Shown: in pieces, positions 35,836 through 46,200 of the stretch
Layout of the letters: every line of letters begins with the position of its first letter
How positions within the stretch are numbered: position 1 is the first letter of the stretch
DNA from: Brachycybe producta
Taxonomy: Eukaryota > Arthropoda > Diplopoda > Playtdesmida > Andrognathidae
Reading direction: 5' to 3'
Assembly (NCBI GenBank): GCA_036925085.1
Contig: JAUPFP010000049.1
Span: 434,001-498,000 of the forward strand
DNA length: 64,000 nt
The notes under the pieces: generated by a model
What the model was told of the DNA's origin: nothing
Database searches by the model: none
The model's input: the letters and a program-made list of their open reading frames with translations, nothing else
Program-made: the position numbers and the translations under genes

Positions 35836-36028
35836 GGTAGCTCAATCATTGAAGTGTATTTTCCTATTGATATGTTTCAAAATAAACTGTTTTATAGACA
35901 AAACTGAAGAAATATATAGCTATTAAGAGCATCTTCTGCTTAAAGTTGGGTATTATTTTAAAATTCACATCAAAAGCTTATTTCGAAAGATGCCATCAAC
36001 GTGAAAGCGACCCTTCTAGTTTCTAAAA
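35826..36028. mobile_element. MITE family C, complete copy
   Basis: The left end GGAAACTAGAAGGGTAGCTC and right end GACCCTTCTAGTTTCTAAAA are inverted repeats. The interior has TTTCAAAATAAACT...TTTCGAAAGATGCCATCAA. About 200 bp. Related copies lie at 4587, 6485, 34262 and 59636. Confidence 0.72.
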
Positions 36029-36493
36029 CAGAAGCAAGTTTTTTCTCTGAAAGAGTTTGATACGTTCAAAGTAATAATCTTTCGGAGCCACACCACTACT
36101 CTCAGGGAAGGAAGGAGGACCTTGACATGTTTGAGAGAGGCCACCCCTTTGGTGTCAACATGTCATTAAATGATCAATAGTTTAATTATTACCGTAAAAC
36201 ATTTCGAATATTTGGACATAGAAGGCGCCTCATAAGCTTCTCCAACTGTGTTTTTTTTTTAAACATCAAAATAAAAACACTAACAGAATTTTTAATTACT
36301 TCTATTTTAGATAAAATAAATCTTGTTAAGTCTCTCTCTCTATATATATATAGGTCACGGATACCAAGAAACGAAATATAAAACAGATCGATTTCAATCA
36401 ATGATTTATTTCCATCTGCATTGAATAAAATAGTGAGATCGAAATAACAGATGCGTCTGTATATGCAACCACATACTTATTAATCTCCACATC

Positions 36494-36658
36494 CACTAGG
36501 TCGGTGACGCGGCGAGGCGCTGCACGTCACCGACCTAGTGAACGCTCAGCTATCAAGAAGCTCCAGCCTTTCTCCAGAGCGGTGCCGTACCGCGCTTCCG
36601 TCCTAATGGAAGGGAGCCGTTTTTTTTCTCCTCGCCGCGCCATGTCACCGACGTAGTG
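36494..36658. mobile_element. CACTA-like mini-element with nested hairpin
   Basis: Starts CACTAGGTCGGTGACG and ends CGACGTAGTG, with GGCGAGG/CCTCGCC also pairing inside. In addition, a perfect 16-bp hairpin (CACTAGGTCGGTGACG / CGTCACCGACCTAGTG, 36494-36540) sits at the left. CACTA termini suggest the CACTA (En/Spm) superfamily, but no clear 3-bp duplication is seen, so this is tentative. Confidence 0.45.
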
Positions 36659-36721
36659 GGCGAGGAGCTTTAATCAGCTAAAAAGCAGAGAATCCTTGCA
36701 TCCGGTGTTGCTTACTCAGCG

Positions 36722-37080
36722 CCATCGGCACCAAATTGAATAAGCGTCACATTGAACAAACGCCAAGTTGAACATGCCCAAAATTAAACGCCAATCTGGA
36801 CATGCGCCAAATTCAATAAACGCCAAACTGCACACGCGCCAAATTCAATAAACGCCAAACTGCACACGCGCCAAACTGAACGCCAAACTGCACACGCGCC
36901 AAATTGAACGTCAAACCGCACACGCGCCAAACTGAATAAGCGCAAAATTGAACTTACGCCAAACTGAATAAGCGCCAAATTAAACAACAACGAAAATGTG
37001 ACAAAATTGAACACGCGCCAAACTGAACAAACACGTAAATAAAAGCTAAAAAATTGGCGTTTGTTCAGTTTGGCGCTTCT
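36722..37080. repeat. CGCCAAACTGAA/CACACGCGCC interspersed tandem repeat
   Basis: About 15 copies of CGCCAAAYTGMA alternating with TAAACGCCAAACTGCACACG-type spacers. The block ends with an inverted copy (TTGGCGTTTGTTCAGTTTGG at about 37054-37073), forming a hairpin-capable end. It lies about 130 bases inside intron 1 of the meteorin-like gene. Confidence 0.75.
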
Positions 37081-37210
37081 TCAGCGCCACCTTCATCCAC
37101 CCATCGGTTATCCCCAAAATTCAGGGTCCTCTCCCCTCTTTCCCCCAATCCGTAACCTTCACTGGTGCAATAATATTATAATAATTAGATAACGATGGAG
37201 ATTCATTCAC

Positions 37211-37362
37211 CTTCCGATCCAATCGCATCCATCGCTCGGCAACTGACTCGGTCTAGCGACGGCAAAAGGAGACAGAAACGCGGCTGAAACGAAGACAAAC
37301 AGAAAACAACGACACAACAACGACAACCTAACAACGAAATCCGATGACACAACACCAAACAT
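37211..37362 (-). CDS. metrnl: Meteorin-like protein, exon 1 (signal peptide)
   Basis: The start codon ATG is at 37362-37360, with an in-frame TAA 21-19 bases upstream, so no earlier in-frame start exists. The first 50 residues begin MFGVVSSDFVVRLS, then a hydrophobic run (about residues 14-36: LLCRCFLFVFVSAAFL..) that fits a secretory signal peptide, then GCDWIG. The exon ends AG|GTGAAT (GT at 37210-37209), a good donor in phase 2 that makes a Ser codon with the first base of exon 2. CDWIGS|GL matches the vertebrate meteorin start of the mature protein (C.W.GSGL). Total coding length with the other exons is 933 bases, i.e. 310 residues plus stop, the METRNL size. Too short to appear as a long open frame. 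Confidence 0.88.
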
Positions 37363-37705
37363 GTCCAATTTAACACGTTGTTAACATAGGGATAATAATA
37401 TCCACGTCATGTTAACCATTCGACAAGAGATAATCATGGATAGAAATCTACGTAAAACGATTGTTGAGGTCGCGGTTCACAGAAAGACTCAATCCCGCCA
37501 AAAGTTCCCATCCCGTAATCTCAATGTAGAACACGCTTGTTATCCAAGAAAAGCAGCAGACAGGAAAACACGTCCACCTCGCACAACAACCGAAAACCAA
37601 ATGCGCAAACAGGCGATGATTGCGCAGACAGCGGGAAAGAAGAGAAACGCAAGAAGAAGAAGAAAAAAAACATAAAGCGCCGCTGAAACCAGTGTTGCCA
37701 AATCT
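37363..37705 (-). promoter_or_regulatory. Likely 5' UTR/promoter of the meteorin-like gene
   Basis: Upstream of the ATG on the minus strand the DNA is visibly richer in CpG than its surroundings and lacks the repeats that fill the introns. Visible motifs: TTTTGGCGGGA (plus 37494-37505, E2F-like) and GGCAACACTG (near 37688-37698). No clear TATA box. Assignment rests on position and composition only. The open frames on both strands here are not supported as genes. Confidence 0.35.
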
Positions 37706-38400
37706 TCATTATCTTAATACTGTATCGTCACCAATAGAAAAAATACATGCAAATTTACAGTCGGTTATGGTTTTATAACGTCTTTTTCTATAAAATTAAA
37801 TTCACTTTTATATAGAAACGATTAAAGCATAAAGTTAAAACCCATTGCTAAAATTTTTATTTGTAAATTAAATTTTATACAAGCGTTTGAAATTGCCTGT
37901 TTTTCAGCCATAGACCAGAGTTGTTAAAAATCATAGTTTATAAAAAAAAATTAAAAAACAGGATTTATTTTAAATCAAATATTTTTATTTTTAAAAAAAA
38001 AAAATTTTCAAGACGAAAAAAAAATTGAGATTTTATTTATTTTTTCAAAGTGTTATTACATAATTTATATTTTACGTTAAATACATTGAACACATTGTCA
38101 CATTTGCACATTTTTTTCTGCTTTTATTTTATACCACACTTATAGCAAACTTTCAATTTTTACATTCACTGAACATAGAGTAAAAGGTAGAAAATTTTAA
38201 TATTTGTAATCAGGTTGTTGAAACTGTAGTTGTATTAAACTGGCAAATGACATAACTGAGGCATTTTTAGAGCATTTAAATATTTTTCATAGATTTAAAT
38301 TTTTAGTTTGGAAAAACTAAAATAATTTTAATTTTAAAATATATCCAGAGTTGCTTATCTACGACATAAGTGGGGTTAAATTAAATTATTGTGCATCCTT

Positions 38401-38680
38401 ATACCTTGTACACACATGAGTTAAATGAATTCAAATTAAATGTGTTTAGGTGAATTATACGGAATTATTAATATTTTAAATTGAAATACTAAATCAATAT
38501 TTTATCAATAGTTTCTATAATTATATTTAAGTATTAACTCAATATTTTCAGATTAATTAACTGAATATTTTCAGATTAATTAACTGAATAAATTGAATTC
38601 GACATATTGCTTGTTGCCCTTCACAGAGGGCTCTGTAGAACACGTTTATTATTTAAATGCATTTAAATTATCAGCTGTGT
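38401..38680. repeat. Dispersed repeat family D, copy 2
   Basis: Same sequence order and orientation as 14892-15168 (ACCTTGTACACACATGAG ... CCCTTCACAGAGGGCTCTGT ... TCAGCTGTGTAC), with a 28-base local duplication of TTTTCAGATTAATTAACTGA in this copy. Confidence 0.75.
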
Positions 38681-38778
38681 ACTAAGTATAACAACATGCG
38701 TAGGCTCCGAATTCAAGAATAAATTTTTGCACTTGAACTTCTTCAACTTGAAGTCTTGAACCATCTCAAGTTCTCAAC

Positions 38779-39430
38779 TAGAGACCTACATAAAGCCCAT
38801 TGGCCGGTGGGCATTTTCAAAAGCCCAGCCCAGCCCAACCCATGGGCTGGGCTGGGCCTGGGCCGGCATTTTTATTTTAAAGGTCCATGGGCCTGTTGGG
38901 CCTAGTGGGCTTCATGGGTTTCATGGGCCTGGTGGGCTTCGTGGGCTTTGTGGGCCACGTGGGTTTGGTGGTCTTTGTGGGCATCACGGGTTTGGAAGGC
39001 GTTTCATCATTTCTCTCATGGGGTTCTTTACAAATATATAGAACTGAACCACACATTATTTCACACATCAATAAAAGTAAAACAAATTCCTCACTGACAA
39101 ATCAATAAAATAAATATATTAAAGCCGTTAATGGGGCAGTTTCTTTTCTTGGTAAGCATGTGAACTTGTGAACCATTTAGTGTGGAAATTAGAGACCTAC
39201 ACAAAGCCCATGAGATGGTGGGCTTTTGGGCTGGGCTTGGATCGGCATATTTATGTTAAAGGCCCATGGCCTGGTGGGCTTCGTGAGCTCCATGAACCTG
39301 GTGGGCTTCGTGGGCCTGATGGGCTTCGTGGGCCTAGTGGGCTTCGTGGGCCTGGTGGGCTGGGCCCAGCATAAAGTCTCATGGGCTGGACTGGGCTGGG
39401 CTTCAAAATTTTACTCAATGTAGGTCTCTA
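38779..39430. mobile_element. hAT composite element with GTGGGCTTCGTGGGCCTG minisatellite
   Basis: Outer termini TAGAGACCTACAT (38779) and ATGTAGGTCTCTA (to 39430) are perfect 13-bp inverted repeats, flanked by perfect 8-bp duplications TTCTCAAC (38771-38778 and 39431-39438), the hAT signature. A second left terminus (TAGAGACCTACAC) starts at 39190 inside, so the element is composite or holds a nested relative. Both halves contain runs of GTGGGCTTCGTGGGCCTG-type units, which give glycine/valine-rich open frames that are not genes. Confidence 0.8.
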
Positions 39431-40708
39431 TTCTCAACAGTGTTTTGAGATAAAATAGCCCGTTTTTTCAAGTATCTTGTTTTATATGTTTGCACCCTGA
39501 TTATCAGAGGGTTCAACTTAAAGTTAGAGTCGAGTTTCCTTATTAAATTTGTGCCCTAAATAACTCGGTAGATCTACACTTTAAGTCTGATTCCCACTTA
39601 TTTGAAAAAAAAACAGGTAATAGATATTGATAAAAAATTACAATAAAAAATGTCCACTCCATTTCTACTATACTAGGCGTTAAAAGGTTTTAACCCGTTA
39701 CAGTAGAAATTTATCAAGAGAAATTTTGAGTTGATAGACTAGAGTAGAAAGAATATAAAGATGAGCCATAAAGAATAATTCAACCTGAAGGATATCAACC
39801 TATTGACTCCGTGTTCAAAATGTACGGGAAGGATCACACATGCGAAAAAATAATTCCACTGAAACCCACTTTTTAAGACCATACAAATATAACTGAATTC
39901 TATTTCTGAATTTTTATTTTCTGATGATTTTTCCGCGTATGTGATTCTTTCCTAACTCCACGTGGTAGAATAGAAAAAAAAACTGAAATCATTTTATCTT
40001 TTCTAGTTTTTCTAGCTATTTTCAGCCAAATAAATGGAATAATATTATTCAAATTTGATTAATTTTTTTTTCAGTCTTACTTTTTACTGCATGTGAGATC
40101 TTGGCTTTCCTGTATGTTTGAAATATTTCATTACCCGGTAACCTATTTTTATAATAACACCAATATAAAAATTCTCTAAAATATACAAGTAAAATAATTA
40201 TATTAAGATTTATAGTGGTGTAACAATCGTCCTTAGGTTTACTCAGAATAAAAAACTTTAGAAGTTCTGAAAAAAAAAAACCTTCGAAGAATTAATAATT
40301 AGGAGGAAATGAAAGAAACACGCACACAATAATCTATACCCTATGTATAACAATTGTAGATATGTCTGCACATCTTTAGGAGTGGACAAACCTTCCTGCT
40401 TTTTATTTCTAAATCCAAGAAACATTTAAAAAAAAATACAAATGACAAGAGAAAATAACAAATATAAAGAAGTATAAATACACCTCAACCTTATATTCAT
40501 GAATAGATTTAAAAGAAATAATAAAATATAAAAACATTTCAAGAGGGTAAAAAAACTACACTAGTAGGCAAATGCATGACAATTTAGTTAACAACCACAA
40601 AAAAACCCCTATTCTAGCCACAAATTGATACACGTGTGTACCTGTTCTTTGTATAATATCATGCAAGGAAAAAAAAAATCTCAAAAGGAAATAAAAAAAC
40701 GAAATACT

Positions 40709-40829
40709 ACTTTAGCAAACTCGATGTGAAAAGAATGGCTGGAGGGAGAGTAGAATATTGTATAAGGGACATTTATGAAGTTAAGTGTTCCTTCAGGTCT
40801 TAGCTCAACAGCATGTAATTTGTGGCTGA
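40709..40829 (-). CDS. Doubtful exon-like segment, minus strand
   Basis: A strong acceptor-like tract (TTCTTTTCTTTTTTTCAG) precedes an open frame reading HKLHAVELRPEGTLNFINVP and onward to HIEFAK. A possible donor is GTAGTA. Codon choice looks protein-like, but I recognise no family. The plus strand of the same segment is also open (KYYFSKLDVKRMAGG...), so the evidence is ambiguous. Confidence 0.2.
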
Positions 40830-41046
40830 AAAAAAGAAAAGAACAAAATAAATCTAAACTTCTAAAGTGGAAGAGACACAAAAAGTGGACCTAAACCAAA
40901 AAGCCAGCTTAAAATTTTAAAAGTTTACAAATTCCAAAGCGTTACCTTAGCGACAGTTTTTTTTTTACTTCAAGATAACAAACTACAAAAAATAAAAGTA
41001 TATTATTTGTTCCTTCTTTAGTGCAACTAACTCACTTTGCTTGAAA

Positions 41047-41271
41047 CAGCAGGAGATTGTTTTTGGCACATATAAGCCTTATCCATCTCCCCCTATCTTA
41101 CCTACAGTATGTCCTCTGTTACCAATTAAACGCTTTTGTGTGGTGTCCACGATGGTTAAATGGACTGAATTGTTTGGAATACAAGAGGTTGGCTCAAAAT
41201 ACCAAACAATTCGTAGAAAAACCACGGAAACAAATAAAAAAAGTCTCACCTTAGTAAACTTAAATATCTAA
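41047..41271 (+). CDS. Doubtful exon-like segment, plus strand
   Basis: After TTGCTTGAAACAG an open frame reads QEIVFGTYKPYPSPPILPTV and later VKWTELFGIQEVGSKYQ, ending at a stop at 41271. It looks somewhat protein-like. No family recognised, no start methionine in good context and no partner exon found. It may be a relic. Confidence 0.2.
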   Translation, partial: QQEIVFGTYKPYPSPPILPTVCPLLPIKRFCVVSTMVKWTELFGIQEVGSKYQTIRRKTTETNKKSLTLVNLNI

Positions 41272-41885
41272 CCATATGTTTTCTTCATGTGTGGCCAATA
41301 AGAAAAGAAAAATACAAATCTATAATAGGAAGGGCACAAACTAGAATACAATAAATAAATATCTAATCTAGGGGCTCAACGACCTAAATGTCTGGTCCAA
41401 ACACAAGGTTTTGCTTTGTGGCAGACATTGGTCAAGCATAGGTCTATGTTGCAAACAAGAATAACTTAGAAATGTTGTACATAACTTATTAACTGTTATG
41501 TAACGTAACAGTTAACTTATTGAGGAACTGCACAAAACATAGGGTCTACTGTATATAGCAAACCAAAAACAAAATCCATACTTGTCAACTCAAGATTACT
41601 GGTTTGGTTAATTAAATGTTAATCTTTAATTGAAGTTGTAATAATGAGTAGAAATGCAACACATAATAAAATGAGAACAGTAAAAAAAAGGGCTGGTCTT
41701 ACAACAAGTTGCTGCTGATCAGTGATCACGTGCAAAAGACCAATCGGAGCTATTTGCAATAGATAGACACGTGGCTCATTTAACTAATGCAACCAGTAAT
41801 CTTGAGCTTACAAATAGTGTTTTCTGTAAATACGGACTGAATCAATGTGCCCACATAAATGTAATATTCCAGACTTATGACTGTC

Positions 41886-41903
41886 ACACACACACACACA
41901 CAC
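41886..41903. repeat. (CA)n microsatellite
   Basis: About nine CA units. Confidence 0.9.
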
Positions 41904-42289
41904 CAGAAAACTTCACATAAAAATGTTTTCATTATCTATGAGAAAAACACATAAAAAGAAAACAAGAACAATGCTTCAAATCATATTATCTAATTTTTAT
42001 TGATGATTTCATACGTCATCATACAGAATCAATATGGCGCATTATACTAATTTGACATGTGTCATTATGACTGGCACATAAAACAGCCAAATTAAAAAAA
42101 AATTTCTTATAAGGACAATTAAACGAATTAGCAAGCAAATACATGTACATTAAAAAGCTGCTCAACGAAAAAAAAAATATGTCTAAAAGAACCTTAATAT
42201 GACTGGAACTTTGTAAAGAAACAGTTCTTTGTCTGTGTACAGCAAAATATGGTTATATTTTTATGGAAAATTAAGCCCAGATGAGCTCA

Positions 42290-42296
42290 TATAAAT
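42290..42296 (+). promoter_or_regulatory. Candidate TATA box of the mucin-like gene
   Basis: TATAAAT, 112 bases before the ATG at 42402. It would place the transcription start near 42320 and leave a short 5' UTR. The assignment is by sequence and spacing only. Confidence 0.35.
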
Positions 42297-42401
42297 GAGA
42301 ATCAGTGGCACAAAAATTATTTAGTTTTCTCCATCTTTCAATAGAACACAACAAGATTTTTACTTTGCACGTTTTTCTGTAAAATTTGTGCTCAGAATAC
42401 T

Positions 42402-42446
42402 ATGAAGTTGTTCATTATTTGCAATTTTGTTTTTGCAATTTTTATT
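42402..42446 (+). CDS. Giant mucin-like protein, exon 1 (signal peptide)
   Basis: A 15-codon exon reading MKLFIICNFVFAIFI and ending at the consensus donor GTAAGT (42447-42452), phase 0. It joins in frame to the acceptor CAATCAACAG before 43295, giving MKLFIICNFVFAIFI-FSNGAPTL. This is a short positively charged start, a hydrophobic core and a plausible cleavage site around NG|AP, i.e. a classical signal peptide. This explains why the huge downstream open frame has no good methionine near its beginning. The call depends on the combination of signal peptide, consensus donor and phase; no transcript is available here. Confidence 0.75.
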
Positions 42447-43294
42447 GTAAGTTTTTCTTCTTCTTAACTAGCTAATGTATATATGAGAAAGTATAATTAT
42501 TTGTGCTCTAAGCAAATGTTTCTCAATTTGTGACAGAAATGTGATTGTGAAGTAATTGATCATCATCATTAGGGCAAGTGCAAACGATCGTTACAAGCTA
42601 GATTTCTGGTTACTATTAGTTTTCAACTATAGTTCTAGCCTTTAACCTGTGTTTTTGATTGCAAAAAACAATTGTTAAATGATCTAACAGGATTGTTACT
42701 TCATAATTGCCTCTCAGGCCACAGATTGAGAAACATTTGCTTGATATTGCATAAAAATCCGAGCCATTGTTATAATTAATACATTGAACATGTAGAAGTA
42801 ACTAAGGAAGGTACTTGACTGAAATTCGCTGTTGTTTTGGCAGCCAGCTGGCACAAGTCTTTTTGTTTGTTGCAGTCTTGCAAAAAACTCGAAATTACTG
42901 GTTAAATTATTTGAATGAGTCACATGATTATGCTAACACCAGTATGTATAGTTGGTCACTATGGTCAAGTGAGCTGCCACCTCCTACTTTTTTTATTTGT
43001 CTGTCCATTTTCTACAAACATGTGCATAAAAAACCACATTTATAAAAACCAAACTGTAATCTTGGGATGACAAAAAAGACTAAAACATAAAACTCAATTC
43101 TTCAAACACTTTATAAAAAATGAAAAGTTTCAATTTATGCTAAAATTGTCACTGAACACTCTATGCAACCTTGATTTTTATAAAGTTTTTGAACAAATTT
43201 GGCTCAAAAAAGAAAAAAAAAATCAAAATGGATATTAATCCTGTGAAAATATGAATTACATATTGATTTAAATATTTGGCTTTCCAATCAACAG
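42447..43294 (+). other. Mucin-like gene intron 1 (848 bp), with a MITE
   Basis: GTAAGT donor to CAATCAACAG acceptor. It includes a foldback at about 42510-42742, with arms AGCAAATGTTTCTCAATTTG and CAGATTGAGAAACATTTGCT plus further pairing (GTGAAGTAA/TTACTTCA). The rest is AT-rich. Confidence 0.65.
42510..42742. mobile_element. MITE-like foldback in the mucin intron
   Basis: Inverted arms of about 45 bp (AGCAAATGTTTCTCAAT.TGTG at the left, CACAGATTGAGAAACATTTG at the right). The GTTTCTCAA motif is reminiscent of hAT ends. No target duplication is evident. Confidence 0.6.
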
Positions 43295-46200
43295 TTCTCA
43301 AATGGTGCACCAACATTGAAGGAACAGAAAGTTACACTAGATAGCAATGAAGGAAGATCTACTATTAAAGATTTTGTGTCTACTGCTATTACATCATTGA
43401 ATAGCACATTAACAAAGATAAAGCAATTTATAGAATATTGCATCACTCATGGCAAAAGCAGCTCCCCTACCATATCCCCACAGAAACATACAAAAATAAC
43501 ATCCTTGGCTACAGAAACAACATCAGTGTCAACAGAGACAACTGAGACCTTTTCATCAACAGACAAGGATAGATCACCATCAACAGAGGCAACATCATCA
43601 ACAAGTATATCCTCAACTGAAATCTTACAATCAACAAATGAGGAATCATCAGCAACTGAGTCCCCATCCTCCTCGAAAGAGTTATCTTCAACAACTGAGA
43701 CAACATCATTAACCAAAGAAACTTTCTTAAAAACTGAAATGACATCATTGATAACGAAAAGATTATCAACTGAGACAACATCATTGACAACGGAGATATC
43801 ATTGCTAACCACTGAAACATCATTATCTGAGACAACACCATCATCAACAACTGAAACAAAATCAAAGTCAACTAAGACACCATCATCAACAATAGAGACA
43901 ACATCATCAACTGAAATTTCATCATCTTCTCTAGCCAAAACCACATCAGTATCAACAGAGATGCCAGTGTCATCCACAGAAACATCATCAGTAATAACTG
44001 AAACAATAGCAATGTCAACATTGACCCCACAATCAACAACTGAGGCTTTATTGTCAACAACTGAGATGATGATTTCAACTGAGACACCATTGTTTTCCAC
44101 AACTGAAGCATATTCATCATCTTCAACAGCTGAAACCACATCAGTATCAACTGAGACCCCAATGTCATCAATGAAAACATCATCAGCAAGAACTGAAAGA
44201 ACGTCAATGTCAACTGCAAAACCAAAATCAACCATAGAGGCTTTATCATCAACAACTGAGACACAAACAAATACAACAATTGAGGTATCCTCATCAACTG
44301 AATTCCCATCATCTTCCACAACTGAAACCATATCAGAATTCACAGAGACACCAATGTCATCAACAGAAACATCCTCAGCAATAACTGAAACAAAATCAAT
44401 GTCAACTGTGGCCAAACAATCAACAACTAGGGCTTTATCATCAACAACTGAGACTGTAATGTCAACTGAGACACCATCAACACCTGAAGCATCCTCATCA
44501 TCTTCAATGCCTGAAACCATGTCAGCATCAACTGAGACCCCGATGACTTCAACAGTAACATCATCAGTAATAAGTGAAACATCATTGTCAACTGAAACAT
44601 CACAATCAACAACTAAGGCTTTAATGTCAACAACTGAGACCATAATGTCAACTGAGACACTATCATCTTCTAAAACTGAAGCGTCCTCTTCATCTTCAAC
44701 AGCTGAAACAACATTGGCATCAACTGATACCCCAAAATCAACAACTGAGGCTAAATCATCATCAACTGAAACCATAACAACTGAGACACCATCATCCTCT
44801 ACAACTGAAGCATCCTCATCATTTTCAACAGCTGAAACCATGTCAGCATCAACATTAACACCAATGTTATCAACAGGAACAACATCAGGAATAACTCAAA
44901 CAATGTCAATTTCAACTGAAACAATAATGCCAACTGAGACACAAACATCTTCAACAACTGAGGAAGCTTCATCAACTGAATTCTCATTATCTTCAACAGC
45001 TGAAACCAGATCAACATACACTGAAACCCCAATGTCCTCAACAGAAACATTGTCAGCAATAACTGAAACAACAGTGTTAACTGAGACATCACAATCGACA
45101 ACTGAGGCTTTAATGTCAACAACTGAGACCATAATGTCAACTATGACACCGTCTTCTACAACTGAAGCATCCTCTTCGTCTCCAACAGCTGAAACCACAT
45201 TGGCATCAACTGAGACTCCCACATCATTAACAGGAACATCATCAGCAATAACTGAAACAACCTTGATGTCAACTGCCTCCCCACAATCAACAACTAAGGC
45301 TAAATCAACATCAACTGAGACCATAACATCAACTGAGACACCATCGTCTTCTACAACTGAAACATTCTCATCATCTTCAACAGCAGAAACCATGTCAGCA
45401 TCAACATTAACACCAATGTTATCAACAGGAAGATCATCAGTAATAACTTTAACATCATTGACAACTGAGACATCACAATCGACAACTGAGGTTTTAACGT
45501 CAGCAACTGAGACCATAATGTCAACTGACACACTAATATCTTCTACAACTGAAGCATCCTCTTCATCTCCAACAGCTGAAACCATGTCAGCATCAACTGA
45601 AACCCAAACGTTATCAACAAAAACATCATCAGCAATAACTGAAATAACATCAGTGTCAACTCAAACACCACAATTGACAACTGAGGCTATCTTGTCAACA
45701 ACTGAAACTGTATTGTCAACTGAGACACCATTGTTTTCTACAACTGAAGTAGATTCATCTTCAACAACTGAAACCATGTCAGCATCAACTGAGACCCCAA
45801 TGTCTTCAACAGGAACATCATCAGTAATAACTGAAACATCATTGTCAACTGAGACATCACAATCAACAACTGAGACTTTAATGTCAACTGAGACACCATC
45901 ATCTTCTACAACTGAAGCATCCTCTTCATTTTCAACAGCTGAAACCATGCCAGCCTCAACTTCGATTGCAACGTCAACAACAGGAACATCATCAGTAATA
46001 ACTGAAACATCAGTGTCAACTCAAACACCACAATTAACAACTGAGGCTTTAACATCAACAACTGAGAAGATAATGTCAACTGAGACACCATCATATTTTA
46101 CAACTGAAACATCGTCTTCATCTTCAACAGCTGAAACCACATTGGCATCAACTGAGACCCAAACAGCATCAACAGGAACACCATCAGCAATAACTGAAAC

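Larger units (their letters stand above)
26340..37210 (-). other. Meteorin-like intron 1 (10.9 kb)
   Basis: Runs from the donor AG|GTGAAT after exon 1 to the acceptor of exon 2. It contains a hairpin element, a TA-flanked element with nested palindromes, MITE B copy 4, a 1.07-kb foldback with TTAGG-like core, a TTAA-type MITE, family C MITEs with a nested hAT, a 19-bp satellite, a CACTA-like mini-element and a CGCCAAACTG repeat. The stretches 30220-32800 and 33190-34260 have only homopurine/homopyrimidine runs (for example GAGGAGGAGG near 31796 and a G run near 34005) and nothing gene-like. Confidence 0.78.
37706..42289. other. Intergenic region between the two divergently transcribed genes
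   Basis: AT-rich DNA with homopolymer tracts. It holds repeat D copy 2, the hAT composite with GTGGGCTTC repeats and two doubtful exon-like segments (40709-40829, 41047-41271). From 39440 to 40700 and 41280 to 42280 I see nothing else apart from a short (AC)n at 41886-41903. Confidence 0.6.

Noticed and set aside
37409-37709. Open frames on both strands upstream of meteorin exon 1
   Set aside because: Arg/Lys-rich and Phe-rich frames come from CpG- and polypurine-rich upstream DNA. No domain or splice partner; better read as 5' UTR/promoter.
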